Part shown: positions 49,369 through 58,370 of the stretch, in pieces
How the letters are laid out: the number at the start of each line of letters is the position of its first letter
Numbering within the stretch: position 1 is the stretch's first letter
Assembly (NCBI GenBank): GCA_026400835.1
Contig: JAPLOA010000054.1
Location: 98,788 to 162,787 of the forward strand
Reading direction: 5' to 3'
DNA length: 64,000 bases
DNA from: Planctomycetales bacterium
Lineage (GTDB): Bacteria; Planctomycetota; Planctomycetia; Planctomycetales; Planctomycetaceae
Translations under genes and position numbers: made by a program
The notes under the pieces: generated by a model
What the model was told of the DNA's origin: nothing
Database searches by the model: none
What the model saw: the letters and a program-made list of their open reading frames with translations, nothing else

Positions 49369-52017
49369 ATGTTGCGTACCACGTTGTTCGCCGTGATTGC
49401 TCTGTCTGTGACTGCGGCGTCCGGTGAAGACTGGACTCAGTTTCAATTCAACGCGGGGCACTCAGGCAATGCCGCCGATCGCGACATTGTCGCCGACAAA
49501 CTGGGACTCCAGAATTCCGCAGCACTCAGCGACGGAATTTATACGGCTCCGGTGGTCGCGGACGGCAGCGTGTATGTTGTGGACGGTTCCGGTGTTGCAT
49601 GGTGTCTTGATGTCGCATCGCTCAACGTTCGCTGGAAGTTTGCCAGTAAAGGCGGACCGCAAAACTGCAACAACGTCAGTTCGCCAGCCATCGCCGGCAA
49701 GTACCTGCATTTCGGAACTTCAGCTGGTTTTTACTATGTGCTGGATCGCGATTCCGGCGCCGTGATTGCCGAAATCGATTGTGCGGAGCCGGTATTCAGT
49801 ACGCCGGTTGTCGGAAGGGATCGAGTTTACTTCGCGACTCTGGGATCACAGATCTATGCTCTGCAGCCGGACGGAAAGATTGTGTGGCAATGGGACTTTG
49901 TGACCGAAGTGATCGGCTTCAAAGGCAATCGCTGGAACGGTGCCGACTGGGTGAAGTTTCGTGGTGATCGTGTTACGTGGCGCGATCACTTTGTCTGCTC
50001 CCGAGACATCTGCCTGATCGACCGTACGGTGGTGATTCCCGCCGGAGGCAGAACTCTGTTCCTGGAAGACGAAGGCACGGAAGCTGGGCTGCGTGTGACA
50101 GGTGAAATTCCGGACCTCGCGGGCAACGAATTCCCCGCGACGTTTGGCCAGAGTGCAGATGATGCCGGAAACGTGTTCGTGCAGTGGCATCGACGCGATA
50201 ATGCCGGACGAGTCGATATTTTGAAACTCGACGGTGACGCTCTGCAAGTGGGGCGGTCCGTTCCGGGCACCGAAACCAACATCCGCATGGAAGGCTTGCT
50301 GAGCTTCGCGCCGGTCAGTATCCGCGGCACCGACGTCTTTCGCGTGCGCCCACAAAACGGACTTGGCTTGTGTCGGCACCGCAGCGACAGTGAAGAGCCC
50401 GATGTACTGAACAGCACCGCATCGATCTGTCCGCCGGTTATCACAAAGAAGCACGTTATCTATGGCGGTCTGGACGGCAGTGTGCAGGTTGTGCCTCTGG
50501 ATGGAGGCAAAACAATTGAACTGAAAACCGCTTTCCGCACTCCTGTCAGTGCGCCAGTGGCAGTTGCAGATGGGCGTTTGTTTGTCTGCGGCGAAGACGG
50601 TTATCTGTATGTGTTTGCCACGGATGGCAACGCGGACCTGCCTGTCAAAGAACTGCAACTGACTTCCATCCGCCGTCCGCTGACGGGACGTCTGGCGGAT
50701 TCAAAATATGACTGGTACACCAACTATGGTGACTTCGCTGGCACCAATGCCAACGATCAGGGGCTGGCCGCACCTTTGCGAATGCGATGGGCGCGACGTC
50801 TGGAAGGCACCGTGAAACATCTGCCTGTCTGTGGCGGAGGCAGGCTGTATACGCACACGGCCGAAGGTCAGATCATCGCCGTCGAACAGGACACCGGACG
50901 CTTGTTGTGGCGACGCTACTGGCCGGACGTGTATCTGTCGTTTACCTCACCGCTGTACATCGACGGCAAGTTGCTGGTGCCTCAGGCCGGGCTAAAGCAA
51001 TCGTTCGTCCGATGTCTGGACGCTGCCACGGGGAAGCTGTTGTGGGAAGCTCCGTTCACCGGTTCGCCAAGCTGGAGTCGCCAGTTTCCGCCCGTTGTGC
51101 ATGGCAATGTCGCCATCTACGCTTCCGGATCCGGCAACTACGCGGCTCAGGGTTCGGAAAAGTTCTTCACCTTCGGGGGGACTCCTGTGGAAGCGAAGGA
51201 CGGCAAGGAAATCATGAGCTGGATTTATTCCAACGACAATCCCTACTATCCCAAAGACCATCATCCGCGAGTCTGGGCCTGGGATCTGCAGACGGGCAAG
51301 CTGCTGTGGGAAAAGGATTTTTCAGAACAGGGGCGAGGCGGCAATGACTGCGGCATCTGCGTCCTGGACGGTAAGCTGTATTACTCCGTCTTCTTCGGCT
51401 ACGACGCCGACCAGAGAGCTCGCCGTGGCCTGCCCGTAAAGAACAACGGTCTGACAGCATGCATGGACCCAAAGACCGGCGAAATCATCTGGCAGACGAA
51501 CGATTATTTTGTCACCGCCAAATGCACACTCAGCGCGCGGGATGGGCGGATTTACATCGGCGGGAACAACCGGGCCAAACTGGGCACTGACGATCGCTTT
51601 GTCTGGTGTCTGGATGCCACCAATGGCAAGCTATTGTGGCAGTCTGATCCAATCACGTCGGCATTGAATGTGGTGAGTGTCGGCGAACGTTTTATCTTCT
51701 CAAATGCTTTGCGAGGCAAAGGAAACGTATTTGCCAGAGATGATGGCAAAGTCACATTCAGCATTCTGACCAACTATGCCTGCTGTCGCTTTACGCTTTC
51801 AGAACCGTTTGTACTGGGAGCCAATATGGACATGATTGACCTGTCCAACGGAGGCAAATTGGTATCCACCGGCCCCGCCATCGACTCCCGCGAATGCCTG
51901 GGCGCTGTCGTTTCCAACGGGCGGATTTTCTATACGTCTCAAGCCAGCGGCTTCGTGGTCTCCCAGACCTATGGACTCGAATCCGCCGACCTGCCGCCCG
52001 CCTGGGAAGTGCGGTGA
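49369..52017 (+). CDS. secreted PQQ-binding-like beta-propeller protein
   Basis: An 882-residue exported protein from the ATG at 49369 (signal peptide M-L-R-T-T-L-F-A-V-I-A-L-S-V-T-A-A). Its body has many repeats of the PQQ-quinoprotein type: Y-T-A-P-V-V-A-D-G-S-V-Y-V-V-D-G, G-L-D-G-S-V-Q-V-V-P-L-D-G-G, G-R-L-F-V-C-G-E-D-G-Y-L-Y-V-F and D-T-G-R-L-L-W-R-R-Y-W, each ending in a Trp-containing strand, over the full length and enough for two propellers. Such proteins include dehydrogenases and many non-enzymatic binding or scaffold proteins. I see no clear PQQ-ligand pattern that would prove a dehydrogenase, so I call it PQQ-like only. It is a single gene with no haem partner next to it. The longer frame from 49327 would add 14 non-signal residues. 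Confidence 0.78.
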   Translation: MLRTTLFAVIALSVTAASGEDWTQFQFNAGHSGNAADRDIVADKLGLQNSAALSDGIYTAPVVADGSVYVVDGSGVAWCLDVASLNVRWKFASKGGPQNCNNVSSPAIAGKYLHFGTSAGFYYVLDRDSGAVIAEIDCAEPVFSTPVVGRDRVYFATLGSQIYALQPDGKIVWQWDFVTEVIGFKGNRWNGADWVKFRGDRVTWRDHFVCSRDICLIDRTVVIPAGGRTLFLEDEGTEAGLRVTGEIPDLAGNEFPATFGQSADDAGNVFVQWHRRDNAGRVDILKLDGDALQVGRSVPGTETNIRMEGLLSFAPVSIRGTDVFRVRPQNGLGLCRHRSDSEEPDVLNSTASICPPVITKKHVIYGGLDGSVQVVPLDGGKTIELKTAFRTPVSAPVAVADGRLFVCGEDGYLYVFATDGNADLPVKELQLTSIRRPLTGRLADSKYDWYTNYGDFAGTNANDQGLAAPLRMRWARRLEGTVKHLPVCGGGRLYTHTAEGQIIAVEQDTGRLLWRRYWPDVYLSFTSPLYIDGKLLVPQAGLKQSFVRCLDAATGKLLWEAPFTGSPSWSRQFPPVVHGNVAIYASGSGNYAAQGSEKFFTFGGTPVEAKDGKEIMSWIYSNDNPYYPKDHHPRVWAWDLQTGKLLWEKDFSEQGRGGNDCGICVLDGKLYYSVFFGYDADQRARRGLPVKNNGLTACMDPKTGEIIWQTNDYFVTAKCTLSARDGRIYIGGNNRAKLGTDDRFVWCLDATNGKLLWQSDPITSALNVVSVGERFIFSNALRGKGNVFARDDGKVTFSILTNYACCRFTLSEPFVLGANMDMIDLSNGGKLVSTGPAIDSRECLGAVVSNGRIFYTSQASGFVVSQTYGLESADLPPAWEVR

Positions 52018-52310
52018 AGCTGGTTAACAGACTGTCGCAGGTCTGGTTGAGTTCTTCGAGTTTTGACGTATTCGTGGGAGGCGGCGGTAATCAACTTCCG
52101 GGGCGGACTTTGGTACTCTCGCCTTCGAAACGATGTGTTTCAGTTCAACTGAAACTCGCGTCCTCGTCGGTGACCGGCACGCGGCAACAGATGCGATTAG
52201 GGATTCAATGTTGGCGCCCTTCGTGGCTGCCCGCGCGTTTGCACTTCGATCTGGCGAATATGCGTCGGCGGTACGGATGGCGAAGAAACCTTGCAAATCA
52301 GTTTGTTGAG

Positions 52311-52380
52311 TGCGTCGGCGTGTCGGACCTGAGTAGCGAAGCAAACTCCCGTTCGCCACTCCGGTCGTGACCGCCGGAGC
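52311..52380 (+). repeat. dispersed intergenic repeat, copy D
   Basis: Reads TGCGTCGGCGTGTCGGACCT, then GAGTAGCGAAGCAAACTCCC, GTTCGCCACTCCGGTCGTGA and CCGCCGGAGC. This is the best-preserved copy together with B and C. It lies 115 bases before the dihydroorotase remnant. Confidence 0.6.
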
Positions 52381-52494
52381 AGTGGATGACGAGCCGTTTG
52401 CCACGTCAGTCGATCAGACCGACGCAAGCTTCGTAACCTCGTGCGACTCGGCGTGAATCCGGACATGGTGATCAAACACGCGAGCAGTCGCAAG

Positions 52495-52919
52495 AGCCAA
52501 TTGCGTTTGCGTCCACATCACGATGGCCGACCGGTCCTGAAAAGGGAATCGCATCGGCTCGCGCTGGTTGAGGCCGCTACCAGCGGCGACGCAAGTTTTT
52601 TTCTGGGAACTGACAACGCACCTCATCCAAGCCGGGACAAAAAAAATGCCTGCGGTTGCGCTGGCATCTACACCGCACACGCGGCCATTGAAATTTACGC
52701 AGAGGTTTTCGATCACGCCGATGCACTGGATCGCCTTGAGCCCTTCGCCAGTTTTCACGGTGCCGATTTCTATAGATTGCCCCGCAACACCGAGCAGATC
52801 ACCTTGTTAAAGAAGCCATGGCAGGTCGCCGAACGTTCGGCATGGACGATGATGCCTTAATCCCGCTGCGTGCGGGCGAATCTGTCGCGCGGCAACTAGC
52901 GGAGCTTGAGATGAATTAG
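52495..52919 (+). pseudogene. pyrC: C-terminal remnant of dihydroorotase (PyrC type)
   Basis: The plus-strand frame reads [19 protein letters not shown], then [29 protein letters not shown] and [11 protein letters not shown], which matches the last part of E. coli-type PyrC (F-L-G-T-D-S-A-P-H and C-G-C-A-G are its known motifs). From about 52838 the frame must shift: the continuing match reads [18 protein letters not shown], ending at the stop at 52917-52919. The N-terminal two-thirds, with the first metal ligands, are absent. This is therefore a decayed copy; a functional gene must lie elsewhere. The start given is where the match begins. Confidence 0.75.
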
Positions 52920-53018
52920 CTTGCCCGGAAGACTGATCCACGTGCCTTTCAGAAACGAGTATTGCACGAAGAAGCGAATCTCTGACCAATGATTGCAGTT
53001 GTTAAGACGAGGCAGCGG

Positions 53019-54956
53019 TCATTTCCCGATGGCCCGGAGTGCATCCATGTCGACGGGACTTGCCGCTTCCTGATCGAGAGCTTTTTGTCTTCGCTGAAGA
53101 ATTCCAGTGCGGACGGAATCGTTGATTGCAGCAATGTAAACGGCATCCTGAGAGCGGCTGTCCTGAATCGTTAAACGTTCCCCGGCGATAGCCCATTTCA
53201 CCTCATGAACTCCATCTGCATCCATTCGAAAGACTTCCGTAGGCTGCCGCAGCCAGGGCGGCAGTCGAAAACTGAACTCAACAGGCCGTGGCGGACCAAA
53301 CTTGAAGACACTTTCGCTGCTGTCAGGCACATAGGCCGTATCGTTGGCAAACAGGAGGGCCGCTGTTGGCGAGGCAATCGATGCCAGCTCCCAGTCGGGT
53401 GTGCCATCCGATTTGGGACGGCGTTCGAAATCATAGGCATCACCCTCAAGCAGCAGGGGTTCGAGCATTCGAATTTCGCGGCCGATCCGAGCCATCGGTT
53501 CCCATGTGTCCGGAAACTTCAGAAGGGACTTGAGACTCAGATTGAACCAGTACAGGGACGTAATGCGACTGGACAGCGCGTGCATCGCCTGTGACCGCAG
53601 CTCATCCGGTGTTGGCGAGCGACGTTTTCGACCGTCGCGATTGAAAAATCCACCACCCCAGCCATCGTGCGGTCCCTGAGACCAGTAAGCACACGGGACG
53701 GGGCGATTCAATTCACGCAGTGAGCGGCACATCGTGCCAATTGTTTCCAATGGTGCGCCCCAGCGAATTCGCTCGCCACCCCATCGATCGTATTCTCGCC
53801 ACGCATCGGCTGCCGGCGCGACAACTCGATAGGCGTCGTAGTGTGGAAAATCCGAAAGGCCCGAATACCAGCGCCATGTTCCTTCATCGCTGAGCGTCAC
53901 CGATGTGGGAAGTCGGCTGATGCGATATGGAAGCAGCTTATCGAACACTTCCTGTGGCGGCACCGGCCTGCCGCCTCCATACTGCGGCTCGCCGATGAAT
54001 TCGACCGCATGAATTCTGGGAAGCCACTCATCGGTGTCCCATTTCTCCAGCGGCCAGAGACGATTGAACAGCTTAATCGGGTAGCGTTCATAGAGTGACG
54101 GGTTGTCTGTATAGCCTGCGATATGATCAATCTGACCCGTATTCACATGCAGTGAATTGAGCAGCTTCAGGTAAGGTTCATGAGTGAGAGTGTCGTTCAC
54201 CCAGCCGCCGCTGATATCGAACGCGTCTCGCTTGATGCGCAAATGTGCCCAGATCGTCCCAAAGCTGGTTTGCAATTCCAAAGCGGCGTACGTGAGCGGT
54301 AATCGATTGGTCTTCAGCCTTATGAAACCTCGATCGCGATTCGGGATGGATTGAGAAAGCGGAATGGTTTCCTGAGGCCACAGCACTTGCCATGACGTTC
54401 CGTCTTTAGGAATCCAGAGCCGAAGGCCCTTGAGTTCGATCGAAACGTCGGAATCATTGGCGATATGAGCAACGATCGTATCCGGCATCACGTTGTCGTC
54501 GCTGGACACACATGTGACTGATGAAATCCAGCACTGCGGAGCCACAATTTCAATCGTGGCGTCGGGAAGGTTCTCTCCGGTCGCGACAAACTTCTGCCCA
54601 ACACCCCATCGGGACGATTTCGCGTTGAAAGTCCAGACAGTCAACGCTCCCTCCGGCGGCTTTACGGCCGCAGCCATGTCGTGCCAGGCCCATTCGTCGG
54701 CAGCCAGCAGTTCTGCCGGTGTTTTTCCATCAAAGGTGCCTGGCAGCGCGGACCCCTGAATAAACATCTGCACTCGTGCGGCCAGTGAAGGATCTCTCGG
54801 GCGACGAAAGCGGATCGATTCCTCAATGCGGTGCGGAATAATCGCAAGCCCCGCTATTCGCGCGGACTCCTGTCCCTGTACGATGCACGAAGTGCCAGCC
54901 GGAATGTTCAACAGTGTGAAAGACACGATCATGAAACAGCATGACATTCGATTCAT
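53019..54956 (-). CDS. large secreted protein of unknown function, barrel-like
   Basis: A 645-residue exported protein with a signal peptide (M-S-C-C-F-M-I-V-S-F-T-L-L-N-I-P-A). I cannot name the family. The N-terminal 230 residues look beta-rich; the central part (about 240-520) has features of a TIM-barrel glycosidase-like fold (N-T-G-Q-I-D-H-I-A-G-Y, I-H-A-V-E-F-I-G-E-P-Q-Y-G-G-G, S-D-F-P-H-Y-D-A-Y-R, A-Y-W-S-Q-G-P-H-D-G-W-G-G-G, L-Y-W-F-N-L-S). Acidic residues sit at strand ends (H-A-V-E-F-I-G-E-P, H-Y-D-A-Y-R), consistent with, but not proof of, hydrolase activity. The C-terminal part is beta-rich. It is a single gene on this strand, with spacers on both sides. Confidence 0.6.
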   Translation of the reverse strand: MNRMSCCFMIVSFTLLNIPAGTSCIVQGQESARIAGLAIIPHRIEESIRFRRPRDPSLAARVQMFIQGSALPGTFDGKTPAELLAADEWAWHDMAAAVKPPEGALTVWTFNAKSSRWGVGQKFVATGENLPDATIEIVAPQCWISSVTCVSSDDNVMPDTIVAHIANDSDVSIELKGLRLWIPKDGTSWQVLWPQETIPLSQSIPNRDRGFIRLKTNRLPLTYAALELQTSFGTIWAHLRIKRDAFDISGGWVNDTLTHEPYLKLLNSLHVNTGQIDHIAGYTDNPSLYERYPIKLFNRLWPLEKWDTDEWLPRIHAVEFIGEPQYGGGRPVPPQEVFDKLLPYRISRLPTSVTLSDEGTWRWYSGLSDFPHYDAYRVVAPAADAWREYDRWGGERIRWGAPLETIGTMCRSLRELNRPVPCAYWSQGPHDGWGGGFFNRDGRKRRSPTPDELRSQAMHALSSRITSLYWFNLSLKSLLKFPDTWEPMARIGREIRMLEPLLLEGDAYDFERRPKSDGTPDWELASIASPTAALLFANDTAYVPDSSESVFKFGPPRPVEFSFRLPPWLRQPTEVFRMDADGVHEVKWAIAGERLTIQDSRSQDAVYIAAINDSVRTGILQRRQKALDQEAASPVDMDALRAIGK

Positions 54957-55655
54957 ACAGAACTTTCTTTTGGCAGGTGCATTGAGTGACGCTGTCCAGA
55001 ACAGCCATCTGCCCGATGAGCGGCACCATCACGTTCACAATCTTCTTCCGCCAAAGATTCGGTGTGTCGAGTCGCTTTCGCTTGCCATGCTGCGATGAAC
55101 GACTCTTCGCCTTGTGCTGAGCTTGCGGAAATTTTTACGCTTATTCATCCGTGGCACATTCCATGCGTTAGAAGCCTGGTAGTCTCTACGTCATTGTCAC
55201 AAGCGTCGGTATTTCCGTAAACTCATTGTCCAAACCGCGATGAATCTTCGCCGAAAGTGCAGTACACAGCGTCCCACTCTGTGTACCGCTGCGCGCTTCT
55301 TAACTGAGGTTGCCTTTGAGGAGTGACGAAGTATGCACAAAGTAATTAGAAAAGTAACTCGTCCTCTTTGTCTTTTCCGTGTTCGCATACATGGCTTGAT
55401 CGGAGTGTGTCTTGGCGATTCAAATCAATGTCGCGTCGGCGTGTCGGACCCGCGCAGGCAATGACCTTCCTCAAAACGACTTCGGTCTGGGCGACCGACG
55501 CGAGCTCGGCCGGGCTGAAAGAGGCCGAGGTAACAGTAAAGCTGTGATGTTTGACTGTAGGTAGTTCTGCGCCGGCCTGAACTTCCTGGACCCTCAGAGT
55601 CATATTCGATGCATCGCGCGAACCGTCAGCACTGAATCACGCTGATGTGACTTGA
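54957..55655. other. spacer with a dispersed repeat
   Basis: 699 bases without a gene. Copy E of the dispersed repeat family lies near 55433-55504. Nothing else was recognised. Confidence 0.4.
55433..55504 (+). repeat. dispersed intergenic repeat, copy E
   Basis: Reads GCGTCGGCGTGTCGGACCCG, then CGCAGGCAATGACC, and ends ACTTCGGTCTGGGCGACCGA followed by CGCG. The outer halves agree with the family, the middle has diverged. Confidence 0.5.
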
Positions 55656-56990
55656 CTACATCTGATCTGGTTCGCGGCTGCATTCAGGAGTGTCTTCCTT
55701 CGGGATTGGATTCCCAGGGATCTTGTTGTTGACGGTGCGCCGATAGCCGATGTTCAAAACAAAAGACTGGACAGGCCGCACTCCGGAACGTTTCACTCGC
55801 TCAAAAATGCAAGGGAGTGAAAAGAAACGGCGGCGAAACCGCATGTATCCGTTCCAGAGTGCCTCAGGACTCATCCGGGCTGGCTGAAAAGCGACAGCTG
55901 TCTTGCTGTTGTAGTAACTCCAGTCCTGACTCAGGAGTCGCCCTCCAGTTTTGAATTCTTCGAAAAGTGGTGTATGCGGGAAGGGCGTGAGAATGCTGAC
56001 GGTCGCTCCATCCAGGCCAGCCCGCGTTGTACAGCGAAGGGTTTCTTCGAAGGTCGTTTCATCGTCTCCATCAAAACCGAAAACAATACCAGCCTGAACC
56101 GCGATCCGATGCCGATGAATCCGTTCGATCCCCTCCTGGTATGTCTCGACAACATTAAATGCCTTGTTGGCTTGCCGCAAGCTTTCGCTCGAGACCGATT
56201 CCAGACCCAGAAACAGGCACACACAACCCGCTCGACGAGCAGCAGCCAGCAGTCGTTCGTTCCTGGTGCTGGCCAGAGTCACCATGGCCGCCCAGCGCTT
56301 GCCCAAGGGTTCCAGGCCCCGACACAGACGGAGCGCGTAGCCAGGGTCCATGAAAAGTTGATCGTCCCAAAAAGTGAAGAACGGCGAGCGAAACGTTCGA
56401 ACCTCAGCGACCACCTCCTCGACGGGCCGATATCGGATTTTTGGGTTGTAGATCTGTCGGAGGTTGCAGTACGTACATCGATGTGGGCAACCGCGGGTCG
56501 CGAATATGGTGTCCTCCAGAAAACCGCGTCTGAAGATCAGATCACGCCGTGCGTGCGGAAGTCCGTCAAGGGTGGGCGGGTCAGGGTCGCGGTAGAAAGG
56601 CGCTAACCTGCCGTTGGCAGCGTCATTGAGTACCTGAGGCCATATCCTCTCAGCCTCCCCGACGACAACTGCATCGGCGTGCTGTTTGGCTTCCTCGGGA
56701 AGGAGTGTCACATGTGGTCCGCCGAGGACGACTATCCGCCCACGTTGTCGGAACGCATCTGCCATGGCATAGACATGGCTGGCGTTCGGCGTGTTGCATG
56801 TGATGCCGACGAGGTCAGCGCGAGCGTCGAGATTGATCTTCTGGTTGTACTCATCAACCAAGCCGACAGTGTGCGGCGGTCGCACGAAGCCCGCCAGATA
56901 GGGCATGGTCAGTTGAGAAAAATTATTGAACTGTCCGCGCCGAAAAGCTTTGATAAAGGGGTTTTCGGGGGTCACAAGCAGGACGTGCAT
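55656..56990 (-). CDS. B12-binding radical SAM protein
   Basis: A 444-residue enzyme from the ATG at 56990; a TTG frame extends to 57026. The N-terminal part (1-130) is a cobalamin-binding-like domain (L-A-G-F-V-R-P-P-H-T-V-G-L-V-D-E, D-L-V-G-I-T-C-N-T-P-N, V-V-L-G-G-P-H-V-T-L-L-P-E-E). The radical SAM domain carries the C-x3-C-x2-C motif as C-P-H-R-C-T-Y-C (168-175) for the iron-sulfur cluster, then F-F-T-F-W-D-D-Q and Q-A-G-I-V-F-G-F-D-G-D-D (SAM-binding type). This class includes methyltransferases and rearrangement enzymes for lipids, antibiotics and other natural products; the substrate is unknown. A SecD-head-like gene follows upstream on the same strand, about 107 bases away. Confidence 0.9.
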   Translation of the reverse strand: MHVLLVTPENPFIKAFRRGQFNNFSQLTMPYLAGFVRPPHTVGLVDEYNQKINLDARADLVGITCNTPNASHVYAMADAFRQRGRIVVLGGPHVTLLPEEAKQHADAVVVGEAERIWPQVLNDAANGRLAPFYRDPDPPTLDGLPHARRDLIFRRGFLEDTIFATRGCPHRCTYCNLRQIYNPKIRYRPVEEVVAEVRTFRSPFFTFWDDQLFMDPGYALRLCRGLEPLGKRWAAMVTLASTRNERLLAAARRAGCVCLFLGLESVSSESLRQANKAFNVVETYQEGIERIHRHRIAVQAGIVFGFDGDDETTFEETLRCTTRAGLDGATVSILTPFPHTPLFEEFKTGGRLLSQDWSYYNSKTAVAFQPARMSPEALWNGYMRFRRRFFSLPCIFERVKRSGVRPVQSFVLNIGYRRTVNNKIPGNPIPKEDTPECSREPDQM

Positions 56991-57097
56991 TTCTCGTTGT
57001 TTCCCTTCGTTCAGTCCGGTCGACAAAGGCGGATCAGAAGCAATCGCAATCGCAATCGATCATAGATCGTCAGTCCAGCAAGACGTTTCGGTAGAGG

Positions 57098-57609
57098 TCA
57101 TCGCTCAATTCGCGATTTCTCAACAGAAGACAGAATTCGCTCCGCCTTAGTTTTCGAAGAAATAAAGCCAGCTGAAGGAACAAAATCGGGAACCCTCGAC
57201 CTTTGAACGAAATTGGTCCCCAGGTACTCTCCATTGATTACGATGGCCAGTCGTTGTTCTTCGTGCTCGCCGGTGGCCATCGCCAGTTTCTCTCTCGCTT
57301 CGTTTGTAATTTGCTGATCGATCATGAACAGATAGAAGGGCCGGTCTCCGACCAGAAAATCGTGTCTGTGCAGAATGGCCCGAGCGATGTCCTGGCTGGT
57401 GAGGACTGGCTTCGAATGCAGATAGGCCAGTTTGCCGCCACACGAAACAGGAATCCCTTTCTGATCGGTCAGATCCTGAATGGGACTGTCTTCGACCCAC
57501 CGAAACTCAATCATCACTTTCGCATCATCAGGGGCTCCTGCTCAGAGGCAATCAGAGTGCCTGTCGTACAGGCTGCGAGCAATAAGATGATTCGACTGTA
57601 ATATCGCAC
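57098..57609 (-). pseudogene. secreted SecD-head-like protein with apparent frameshift
   Basis: The frame 57098-57517 codes for a domain resembling the periplasmic P1 head of SecD/SecDF (D-R-P-F-Y-L-F-M-I-D-Q, E-A-R-E-K-L-A, R-L-A-I-V-I-N-G-E-Y-L-G-T-N, A-G-F-I-S-S-K-T-K-A), but lacks a signal. Just upstream, in another frame, a GTG at 57609 preceded by a G-rich ribosome site begins R-Y-Y-S-R-I-I-L-L-L-A-A-C-T-T-G-T-L-I-A-S-E-Q-E-P, a perfect signal/lipoprotein-like leader that runs into a stop. Adding one C to the run of four (57531-57534 as G on the plus strand) joins the two as E-P-P-D-D-A-K-V-M-I-E-F. I therefore see one gene with a one-base loss, real or a sequencing fault. The function of isolated P1-like domains in this phylum is not known. 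Confidence 0.6.
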
Positions 57610-58370
57610 CGTTGTCCCCCGCTGAATCTCGAAACAATTTGCGATCTGTGTCGATACACAGATCGCTGATGGAGCCTCTCTGCACTGCCTGTATCTGCAC
57701 ACCGACCGACAAGATTGACAAACAGGTATGCTGACATCGAGTTTATACAGGGCAGAACAAACTGAGTAGTGAATTACGGTCTCGCAGACATCCTTGCGAG
57801 ATTTGACGCTATCAATTCGCCTGCGTCGACCACCTGTGAAGGACCATTTCGAGTCGTTCGTATTATCAATCAAGTCCGCAAGAAACGCGCGCACGACATG
57901 CCGGCGCGACGCACACCATATCGGCCTTCATTTGTCGTGGGCTCTCGACTTCAGGCATCCGCAAGAACCTTGAATTCGCCGTTCCCGCAATCCGCGTCAG
58001 TCACATCGACCAGTGCGTAGTTCGTGCGGCAAATTTCACCTGGTCGATGTCGTCATTTCGAATACGCGGCGGGATGAAATTTGGACGATGCCGGCGATCA
58101 GATTGATGCGACATCAGCGTGTCGGACCGGAGCAGGTTGAGGCAAATTGGCCTTCACTGGTTGGTGAAGACTGGCGAAGCGGACTGAAGTCCCTTTTGCT
58201 GTCGAAAGTTAAGTGTTGTAACCAGGGCCTTTGGAGAAAGGTGGCCCTGGCGCGTTCCGATCAAGAGTCATTACGTCATAGTTCGAACGGTGCTCACCAG
58301 CCTCCACCCAACGAAAAGAAAGTTGATCGTCTGCCACACCACGGCAACGAAGCTCCAGCGTCACGGCAAC
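57610..58370. other. spacer between the SecD-like gene and the stator operon
   Basis: 761 bases without a supported gene. It holds a dispersed repeat copy (F, near 58111-58150). The SecD-like gene's promoter would lie near 57650; the stator operon ends at the other side. Confidence 0.4.
58111..58150 (+). repeat. dispersed intergenic repeat, copy F (partial)
   Basis: Contains ACATCAGCGTGTCGGACCGG then AGCAGGTTGAGGCAA; the upstream flank GATCAGATTGATGC at 58099-58112 is shared with copy A. The downstream half is diverged, so this is a 5'-part copy. Confidence 0.45.

Larger units (their letters stand above)
52018..53018. other. spacer with repeat and pyrC remnant
   Basis: A gap of about 1 kb between the PQQ-like gene and the next minus-strand gene. 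It contains the dispersed repeat copy D and a dihydroorotase fragment, listed separately. No intact gene was recognised in the rest. Confidence 0.5.
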
